This document shows positions 63,716 to 64,000 of a stretch of 64,000 nucleotides of DNA, in pieces; within the stretch, counting starts at the first letter, position 1; each line of letters begins with the position of its first letter. Source of the DNA: Deroplatys truncata (Eukaryota > Arthropoda > Insecta > Mantodea > Mantidae). A model generated the notes under the pieces. That model was not told where the DNA came from, did not search any database, and was given only the letters and a program-made list of their open reading frames with translations. Made by a program: the position numbers and the translations under genes. The DNA lies in contig CM060990.1 of assembly GCA_030765065.1 (NCBI GenBank), positions 662,668,618 to 662,732,617 on the forward strand. The letters run 5' to 3'.

Positions 63716-64000
63716 ATACGATTTTTCTTTATCTTTCCATACATTCATGCCATACGTCCCGAGCCCTAGGATCTTGTTGAGAATCTTGTTGGAGGCATCT
63801 AAGCAGTATTCTTGCTGAAAACCTTTGGGCTCTCTAATATGGTAACAAGACCATTATTCCAATTTGGTCATGTAGAAACTGTAACAAGCTTTCCAGCCGT
63901 TGCTTTATGTTTTCAGTTCATAAACCATTATCATGATACCCTCCGTTAAAATACTCGACAAGTGAACGCCGATATAAATATGTTTGCAGGTCGGAAAACT
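63716..64000. other. no gene recognised
   Basis: No supportable feature up to the window edge. Confidence 0.4.

Overview
This window is repeat-dominated DNA from a eukaryotic, almost certainly arthropod, genome. No host gene could be supported. The evidence is many tRNA-derived SINEs with target-site duplications (TSDs), Tc1/mariner, Harbinger and MULE-type elements, non-LTR retrotransposons, microsatellites and low coding density on both strands. Mariner-like transposases with the insect-typical N-terminal HTH domain (DUF4817 type) and several tRNA-SINE families fit an insect, perhaps a polyneopteran such as a cockroach, termite or stick insect. That taxon is inference.

Layout. 1-12.5 kb: copies of a ~0.5-kb tRNA SINE (called SINE-2 here), an internally deleted IS630/Tc1-type transposon with perfect 33-bp terminal inverted repeats (TIRs; 4081-5504), a long-TIR mariner derivative (10466-11509) and a Tc1 relic. 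12.5-25.6 kb: the centrepiece, F-L-F-L-F. L is a ~3.89-kb APE-type non-LTR retrotransposon with an intact 1101-aa ORF2. F is the same ~1757-bp flank on both sides of each L. The last F runs straight into unique sequence that restores a mariner-type inverted-repeat element, so F behaves like a giant TSD later amplified by unequal exchange. 26-38 kb: a ~0.9-1.2-kb interspersed repeat (repeat A) in alternating orientation, interrupted by SINEs and by a deleted Harbinger element that keeps parts of both its genes. 37.5-40 kb: a transposon-like gene of unknown family between inverted repeats, and a MULE-like MITE with a 10-bp TSD. 40-57 kb: more repeat A and SINEs, deleted mariners at 43.5, 47.2 and 55.5 kb, and a decayed LINE. 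58-61.2 kb: a nested mariner palindrome, a second IS630-type deletion derivative and a decayed mariner. 61.8-64 kb: a SINE and a final repeat A copy.

How it works together: the only intact mobility gene is ORF2 of L, present twice. Most DNA transposons are internally deleted and would need transposase from elsewhere. Exact TSDs (13-15 bp for SINE-1, 8-14 bp for SINE-3, TA for mariners, TTA for Harbinger, 10 bp for the MITE) allow a relative insertion order: repeat A and SINE-2 are older, while SINE-1, SINE-3 and Harbinger sit inside them. Family names (SINE-1 to SINE-6, repeat A, repeat B) are local labels.
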